Shown piece after piece: positions 57,960 to 64,000 of a stretch of 64,000 bases of DNA; position 1 is the stretch's first letter; each line of letters opens with the position of its first letter. A program made the position numbers and the translations under genes. Source of the stretch: Symsagittifera roscoffensis (lineage: Eukaryota; Xenacoelomorpha; Acoela; Convolutidae); the NCBI RefSeq assembly GCF_963678635.1, contig NC_087065.1, positions 12,795,579 to 12,859,578 of the forward strand. The letters run 5' to 3'. The notes under the pieces were generated by a model, which was given only the letters and a program-made list of their open reading frames with translations, was not told where the DNA came from and did no database searches.

Positions 57960-59360
57960 CAACAATTGGACTGTGCCCAAAGCCTTAGCTGTTTCTCTAC
58001 TAAAACAAGTAAGAGATCAAATTTTTGATAAGTTGGAATTTTCCTAAAGACGTAACCTTTCTCTTACAAAAAAATTAGGAGAAGCCGCTTCTGCAGGAAA
58101 AATTCGCACAAGGGCTTTTATCGATTTAAATTTTCATCTCAGATTTGATAGGGTAGTTTTTAAGAAAACTCAGTTTTTTAAAAAGAAAAACGGTCACAGT
58201 TAAAAAACTTGACTTTCCGAATTCCGGAGCGTTTTCCTGCTGAAAGCAGGTCGTTTCTGGTAAAGACTAGAAGATTGCCAAAATTGGATTTCTGGATTGA
58301 ACAATAAACCTGAGAATTGGTACGGTAGTTTTCGAGTAGTCAAAAAATTTCCAAAACACGAAAATTTCAAATCTTTCACTAGCAAATGGGCGTAGCAAAT
58401 TATAAATATAAGCTTCCAACAACCTGTTGTTTCGATTAAACCTATGATATTAGATTTGGCAGAATAGTTATCGAGAAAAGTCCGAAAATCAACGCTTTTC
58501 GTTTAAAAAAAGTGGGCCTAGCAGCTAATGCTGAAGAGATTCACCCAACCTGTTATTTCTATTGAACCCAAACAACCAGGTTTGGCAGGGTATTTCTCGA
58601 GAAAAATCCTCAAGTTCCAAAATAACTTGTTTCAAAAAAAAAATTGGGCAAAAAAAAATTCAAAGGAGCTTCCAACAACACGTTTTTTGAATTGAACCCA
58701 AAATCTCAGAACATAGCCAACTGACAGTTGGAAAAGAGTAATGAATACAAGTAAAAAGAAAAAAACACTGACTTTGTTCAAAAAATCTCAACTTTTGAAT
58801 TTCAAAGAAAAATTAGATGAATTTCAATTGGACCCAAAAAGTGCATATATACCTAAGTGCATTCATAAAAGCATTAAAATGTATGAATGCACATGTGTAG
58901 CTATTAGAGTATTTTAAGCCGTTTTCCTGAAAAAAAACTGGGCAAAACACCAAGACTTATATAAGAGTCTTCACTGAGTTCTTGACTCTTAATATGAGTG
59001 GGTCTTTTTGATATAATTCATAAAAGTTGAAAAAAAAAAGCAAAAAGTGACTTTTCCGGGGGCGATAACTTTTTGTCAAAAAAATGTGACTGACCGCCGC
59101 AAGAGGAGAGCTTCCCACTACCCGTTATCTCCATTGAACCTACATCAGATTTGGGAGGTTAGTTTTCGAGAAAAAAAAGGTTCAAAACACAGTAAAAAAC
59201 AATCAAAAAATGACTTTTCCGAGGGCCATAATTTTATGTGTATAAAATTTTTGGGCGTAGCTGGTATGGAGGGGAGCTTTTCAAAACCGTTCTATTCAGT
59301 GAAACCAAAATCTCAGATTTGGTAGGTAAGGCTTTGAGAAAACGAAGAAAAAATCACACA
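57960..59360. repeat. Degenerate ~150-180-bp satellite, family B, block 2
   Basis: Repeated units with ttgacttttcc-like starts, …ccattgaaccc…, cagatttgg and (g)tagttttcgagaaaa blocks, the same order as at 37.6-38.3 kb. A SINE-like block interrupts it at 58700-58990. Confidence 0.65.
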
Positions 59361-60070
59361 ACCGTCAAATATTCCCCCACAGACTTCCTTGAAGGCTGTA
59401 GACAAAGAAGTAAAGCAATAAGAGACCAGAGGAGTATGTAGGCACACAAAAATGTAGGCGGTCTTTCTATGGATACCCATTTTTTTTGAAAATCGGTTAA
59501 AGATTTTTTAAGCAAAACTAATTTTTTTGCAAAGTGATAAAATTTTACAAAGCGTCTAAAAAAAACAAATCCCAAACAGGAATTCTAGGCAAACATGCCA
59601 AGCAAGACATTTGAAACTCAAATTAGCAACTGAACAAAATTTACGAAGCTGAACCAAGGCCGACATCTTTGAGCAAGCAGACACCAAGTTGAGCGAAAAC
59701 AAAAACAAAGTGATTTTGTACAAAAAAAAAAAACATTTTAAAGTTTCATGTCCCCCTGAAACTACTTAGTAATTAGTACCCACCCAGTAGTTAAAATTGA
59801 ATTTTCATAAAATTGAGCGTGTCAGCATCATAAGTGATAGCATCATCAAGTGATTCAACTGAGTTTGTTAACCTAGTTTTTAACCCGAAACAAGTCTACA
59901 TTCCGATTTGATAGCGCTTGCTAATCGCAAGCGTAACTATTTCATCGAAAATACCGTTTTGATGTTTTTTCCATAAAACTAACTTTTTGCTGTTTTTTTT
60001 TAATTTTATGATATTAACGTTTTGCTGTGCTTTTCTTTGAAACAAACGCTTTGTTTTTCAAAAATTTTAC

Positions 60071-60283
60071 TCAACTAACATTTGGCTGTTTTTTTGTGGC
60101 TGAAGCTGTGTTTTTCTCGTTTACATCTGCATGTTCGTTCAGAGTGTTTAGTACTCGGTCTATGTCGAACCAGTTGCCATCACTTGCACATCTCCTGTGT
60201 GTCTTAATCACCGTATCCACCAACTCCGAGTTACCATTAATATTATCACTACTGCTAACTGCACTAATATCGGAAGACATCAC
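60071..60283 (-). CDS. Possible exon of unknown protein
   Basis: A 70-codon minus-strand frame with an ATG at 60283 and better-than-background composition, including Lys-Thr-His-Arg-Arg-Cys-Ala-Ser and Phe-Asp-Ile-Asp-Arg-Val-Leu-Asn. AG acceptors (ATATTAG, GTTCAG) precede it and GTAAAC lies within its 3' half. No family is recognised. It could be an upstream exon of the Rab GEF 11 kb away, another gene, or chance. Confidence 0.25.
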   Translation of the reverse strand: MMSSDISAVSSSDNINGNSELVDTVIKTHRRCASDGNWFDIDRVLNTLNEHADVNEKNTASATKKQPNVS

Positions 60284-60379
60284 CTGAACATTTGAACAAA
60301 CATGATCAACCTGAAAACAAATCTATGATATCGGAGAACATCACCTGAACATTTGAATTAACATGATCAACCTGAAAAC
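60266..60379. repeat. ~61-bp tandem duplication
   Basis: Two copies of ATATCGGA-(a)ga(a)CATCACCTGAACATTTGAA…ACATGATCAACCTGAAAAC, separated by a few bases. Short gtgatagaaaaa repeats follow at 60398-60440. Confidence 0.85.
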
Positions 60380-61290
60380 GTATCATTTCGGAAAAAGTGA
60401 TAGAAAAAGTGATAGTAAAGTGATAGAAAAAGTGATAGTATCCATGCGAGGTTAAAAACCTTAAGGAAGAGTTGTTGTCTTTCATTCTCGGCTGTTTACC
60501 TAACTCGACGCTGAGCGACTGTTCGTGTAACCCCACGCTGAGCGACAACCCATCATTATCATCATCATCAATATTTGGATTTATCACCTTTTTTCGCACT
60601 CAGGGGTGGTTGCTTTTAACTTATTTCTGCGGCCCTAACCTGGGCCTGGCTGGAGTGTTATTCTTATTTAATCCTCGACCTTGATCTGCGCCTGAATTGG
60701 TAAATCTTGGGCCTTAATCTAGGCCTGATGTTTCGTGATGCTAGTTTCATTCTAGCTATTTAGTCTGATTGAAATCGTAAAAACACTTACTGAATCCTAA
60801 CCTGAACCTGGTTACATTATAAAAACTCGAAATTTGCTCCCTTTTCGGCTCTCGTATATGAGACGGGTTAGGGTGGCGTCCATTTTCACATGTGTTTCCT
60901 GAGCCTGAACCGCCGATGGCTGAATTGTAGCACTCTTAGCTCTCGGGCGATATCCTTGTAGCAATCATTTCCTCTACTGATCGTTGCGTATTTTCCTTTT
61001 CTACTAACAAAGTCCATAATTCCAACATAGAAACCAATGAATTGTAGTGTAGGGCTCTGATTAAACAAAATATTTCATCAGAAACCACTAAGGTCTCATC
61101 AACGGTTTTGACAATTTATCGAAAAGATTGTTCGTGCCTCCCATAACTACAATGTTTTAAATATTCCTGAACTTCAGTTAAAGCATGACGTTTTCAGTGC
61201 GTATGGTGGCAATAGTGCCACCCAAGCACGAGATTGTGATAGTAATTCGCAAATAAATGAGAGAGGAACCAAATACGCAGTTCGGCCATC
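60380..61290. other. Unassigned stretch
   Basis: No supported gene. A minus-strand frame at 60306-60599 is Asp-rich (a GAT/ATC triplet run at 60550-60570) and could be coding, but nothing else supports it. Confidence 0.4.
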
Positions 61291-61299
61291 TCTTGGATC

Positions 61300-62288
61300 C
61301 CAGAGCTCGAAAATTTTGCGGTATAGACTTTGCTTGTTTGAAAAAAAAAACAATTTCGTTTGTGTTGTTTCAATTGAATCGACTCAATTCTTCGAGCTTG
61401 TCTGTTTTGCATTCTGTTCAGATCTGCAAACAAGTGTAGGTGATATGCAGGTCGGAAAATGTGAGTTTTAAGCCTCTGTCTACAGAAAGGATTATCTCGG
61501 ATCTCACGTAGTTGAACTGGTAGGTTATTCCAATGACGCGGTCAGCTCACTTAAAATGCTGTTTCCAAAAGCAGCTTTGATTTCCTGGCAGCTATTTTGC
61601 AGTAATTAATTTAACGTGATGTCTGCTGATTGTTGAAGACTATAAGACTCTTCAAATTGCCCGGAACTGGTAAGCCGTAATTAATTTTTTATGTACAAAT
61701 ACTAGCAGACTGTACAAATACTTTCGACATGATTCAAATTTGGATTTACTAAAGATGAATCTATATGCTGCATTTTGAACACGCATTAATTTGACTGCAT
61801 TTAATATAGTGATGCCATTCAAGATGAAACTGCAATAGTCAAGGCGGCTCAAGAATAAAATTTTTATCAAGAGTGTTCGGCTTTCGAGGTTAACGTTCAT
61901 TTCAAATTAGTTGTAAAGTTGTCTTGATTGGAAGTAACAGGCACTGCATATTGAATTAATTTGTGATGAAAAAGATAGATAAGAGAAATTTTCACACCTA
62001 GTGATTTGAGTTCATCTATAAATTTCACTTCCCTTCCATTCAGCATTGGAGTTATAAGCTCAAAGCTATTTCCCTTAGATTTTGCCATGAGAACTTCCGT
62101 CTTGTCAGGTTGATTTTGAGCTTCAATTCGCTAAAAGCGCCGACAACTTTAGAGACTGTATTTTGAATTCATTCTGTAATATGTTCGGAGGACGACAATT
62201 TATCAAAGCTTATATACAACAATGTGTCATCCGCGTATAGCTGATACTCCAAATTTAAAGATTTTTGGAAGTCTCCTATGGGCGTTAT
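61300..62288 (-). mobile_element. LINE 3' half (CR1/L2-like)
   Basis: In minus orientation: Gly-Asp-Phe, then Leu-Tyr-Ala-Asp-Asp-Thr-Leu-Leu-Tyr (the RT YADD box) near 62245. After a 1-nt frameshift near 62105 come Lys-Thr-Glu-Val-Leu-Met-Ala-Lys, Leu-Asn-Gly-Arg-Glu-Val and Leu-Gly-Val. Next are Ser-Arg-Leu-Asp-Tyr-Cys-Ser-Phe-Ile-Leu-Asn-Gly and Arg-Val-Gln-Asn-Ala-Ala near 61780-61840. It ends with Trp-Asn-Asn-Leu-Pro…Leu-Arg and Leu-Lys-Thr-His-Ile-Phe near 61480-61540. It is cut at its 5' side by the Mutator-like element at 62289. Confidence 0.88.
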
Positions 62289-62315
62289 GGGTGCGTTCAA
62301 CAGTGCCGAAGTACT

Positions 62316-62535
62316 GGTTACATGTCAGTATTTAGACAGCCGCGTATTCATACTGGTCAGTATTTAGACAAATACTGTTTCAACCAATCAGAATCGAGAC
62401 AAAGAAGAAATTAATAAATAATTATTATTTATTTTGGATTATTTATGTTTTTTCTCGATTCTGATTGGTTGAAACAGTATTTGTCTAAATACTGACCAGT
62501 ATGAATACGCGGCTGTCTAAATACTGGCCGCACTC
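62316..62535. mobile_element. MITE with 74-bp perfect terminal inverted repeats
   Basis: Arms 62326-62399 and 62453-62526 are exact reverse complements, separated by a 53-bp AT-rich loop. The insertion is bordered by CCGAAGTACT at 62306-62315 and 62536-62545, a 10-bp direct repeat. The equivalent uninterrupted sequence exists at about 15954-15966 in the related element, so this is a datable nested insertion. Each arm holds two copies of CAGTATTTAGACA. Confidence 0.85.
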
Positions 62536-62754
62536 CCGAAGTACTACAGTCCCGAAAAAGGCGGAAAAATTTCAGAATAATTTAAACGCATTTTCTAAAG
62601 AGCGGCAAATTACTGACGGTAATTAACAAAGCAAATCACTCCAATTTTGGCGCCAAAATGTCTTAAGTGGCAAATTTTCTCGCTCAAAATTTTAAAGTGC
62701 TTTCACTTGAGATTGTAATTGTTAGCTTCAAATTCTTTCTGATTGCCGCACGTA

Positions 62755-63332
62755 TAGAGAGTTGCAAAAAGTTCGGACAGACAGAATTAATTAAAAAGAG
62801 CAAGTGTCTAGACATCAACGGAAACTAAAACTGAAATAAACAAATTGTGGAAAGTTCATAAAGCAGAGTTACGGGATCTACTTAACAATCTACCTTTCAA
62901 GAAAGGGGAGGAGATCGTTACTAAGGTTACTTGCAGCAAACTGTCGACCAATCAGAATGCAGCAAAGTCCGAATTTACATACAATGCTCTTGTGCGAAAT
63001 TACTGTTTTTACTTACAGGGGTGGAGATTCTTCAGTAGATACAATAGGGGGATTGTTAAGTAGATCCGAGTTCCGCTCAAAACCTATAACCACGGCGGGC
63101 AATTGCATCCGAAGCGTCGAAATGTTTTATAGTAAAATCTGGATGCTCATAGCAGTATTTAAAAATTAGGCTAGCATAATCATCGGATAATTGACAATCT
63201 CGCAATTTGAATTTGGTCTGACAAAAAATTCAAGGTTGTTCGGCTTCAGATTTTGCATGTAAAAAAGCATCGAAAAGCACTGATTGCTCATTTTATTTAA
63301 TTCTGTCTGTCCGAACTTTTTGCTACTAATTA
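62755..63332. mobile_element. Tc1/mariner-like non-autonomous element, 578 bp
   Basis: The left end TAGAGAGTTGCAAAAAGTTC and inverted right end TAATTAGTAGCAAAAAGTTC lead into a shared GGACAGACAGAATTAA, about 40 bp of imperfect terminal repeat. A TA on each side (62753-62754 and 63333-63334) fits a TA target duplication. It interrupts a GCCGCACGTAAATTGATCGC unit. No transposase is present. Confidence 0.65.
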
Positions 63333-63333
63333 T

Positions 63334-63552
63334 AAATTGATCGCTTCAAATTTTTTCTTATTGCCGCACGCAAATTGATCGCTTCAAATTCTTTCTTTTT
63401 GCCTCACGTAAATTGATCGCTTCAAATTCTTTCTTATTGCCGCTCGTAAAATGATCGCTTTAATTTCTTATTGCCGCACGTAAATTGATCGCTTTAATTT
63501 CTTATTGCCGCACGTAAATTGATCGCTGTAATTTCTTTTTTCCGCACATAAA
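63334..63552 (+). repeat. 33-39-bp minisatellite, six copies
   Basis: Units of AATTGATCGCTT(C)AA…TTTCTTATTGCCGCACGT start near 63338, 63376, 63413, 63452, 63487 and 63520. It ends one base short of the ATG of the FLYWCH ORF and probably is a subterminal repeat or promoter region of the Mutator-like element. Single diverged units occur at 62730 and 16190. Confidence 0.85.
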
Positions 63553-63957
63553 ATGTTCAAATTTTTTCCTTCAAAAAGGGCTGGTTCGCAAAATTTAGAA
63601 ATTGCTGGCTATCGTTATAGAAAAAACAAAACAACAAAAACTAAAATTTTTTACATTTGTGTAGAGAAAAAATGTCAGGCAACAACCGCCCTTGATATTA
63701 ATTTGAGCAAAATTACTAATTGTCCAGCTATTCACAACCATCCCGCGGTCGATGATTACATAAAATCTGCGGAAATTTGCCAAAAAATTTTGTCAGCTGT
63801 CGAAAATGAGCCCCCAGAAATTATGTCCGAAATTTATGAAGATGTGGTGACGAAAATGACGAAAATCTCGTACCAAATTTCCGGAATATTCGAAATTCTT
63901 TGTAGTTTCATCGCCGAAAACAGCTACCTGGGATACCGCAAACAGTGTCAGATATAA
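63553..63957 (+). CDS. FLYWCH-type zinc-finger ORF of Mutator-like element
   Basis: 134 aa from the ATG at 63553. Residues 1-57 fit the FLYWCH zinc finger: Phe-Phe-Pro-Ser-Lys-Arg, Ala-Gly-Tyr-Arg-Tyr-Arg-Lys, then Phe-Tyr-Ile-Cys, five residues on Cys-Gln-Ala, and His-Asn-His-Pro. Zn ligands are C-C-H-H. The Trp of the name is Tyr here. FLYWCH fingers commonly open Mutator-family transposases, which fits the flanking repeat. The frame stops at TAA 63957 before any transposase domain, so the rest may be spliced on, broken or beyond the window. Confidence 0.7.
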   Translation: MFKFFPSKRAGSQNLEIAGYRYRKNKTTKTKIFYICVEKKCQATTALDINLSKITNCPAIHNHPAVDDYIKSAEICQKILSAVENEPPEIMSEIYEDVVTKMTKISYQISGIFEILCSFIAENSYLGYRKQCQI

Positions 63958-64000
63958 TTTTTTCCAATTCATGGGGCAAAACCTTATCCGGAAAAAAGTT

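Larger units (their letters stand above)
62289..64000 (+). mobile_element. Mutator-like element with nested insertions (runs off window)
   Basis: The left end GGGTGCGTTCAACAGTGCCG matches the left end of the 368-bp element at 15940. Downstream blocks (GGCGG-AAAAATTTCAGAATAATTT, ACGCATTTTCTAAAGAGCG, CAAATTTTCTCGCTCAAAA) are shared in order with 15.96-16.17 kb. It carries two nested elements, a minisatellite and an ORF with a FLYWCH-type zinc finger, so this copy may be autonomous or recently so. Confidence 0.75.

Overview
The window is animal nuclear DNA. It is AT-rich, intron-rich and loaded with transposon relics. Recognisable genes are a cytosolic tyrosyl-tRNA synthetase with its metazoan EMAP-II tail, a rhodopsin-class GPCR, a Rabin8/GRAB-type Rab GEF and the N-terminal part of a Cys-loop receptor. 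There are no operons, ribosome binding sites or CRISPR arrays. Several introns use GG or GA instead of GT at the donor site, one intron is only 37 nt long, and protein divergence is high. Together these suggest a fast-evolving pelagic invertebrate. A larvacean tunicate with an expanded genome fits best from what I know of their permissive splicing; a copepod is an alternative. This assignment is an inference.

Layout. 1-4.4 kb: three minus-strand exons of a Cys-loop receptor that probably runs off the left edge, among hAT-like MITE pieces. 4.4-13.1 kb: repeats only. 13.1-14.7 kb: a plus-strand secreted orphan protein whose single intron looks like a transposon (matching inverted ends, flanked by an 8-bp target duplication). 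14.7-21.3 kb: SINEs and a non-autonomous Mutator-like element with a 9-bp target duplication.

21.3-42.9 kb: the tyrosyl-tRNA synthetase gene on the minus strand, 8 exons, 1635 nt of CDS, 544 aa, with a consistent reading phase throughout. Its 12.4-kb intron 6 holds a single-exon GPCR on the same strand, a hAT element, a degenerate ~78-bp satellite on both sides of the GPCR, a Penelope-like retroelement and tRNA-derived SINEs. Its 5.3-kb intron 3 holds a LINE scrap and a ~165-bp satellite.

42.9-49.3 kb: SINEs, then the last three exons of a Rab GEF (minus strand). 49.6-53.4 kb: a decayed LINE and a SINE. 53.4-62.3 kb: further repeats, two LINE 3' fragments and one possible exon. 62.3-64 kb: a Mutator-like element with a FLYWCH-type ORF that continues past the window and carries two nested elements.

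The protein genes share no evident pathway. The common thread is transposon activity in introns together with relaxed splice-site use.
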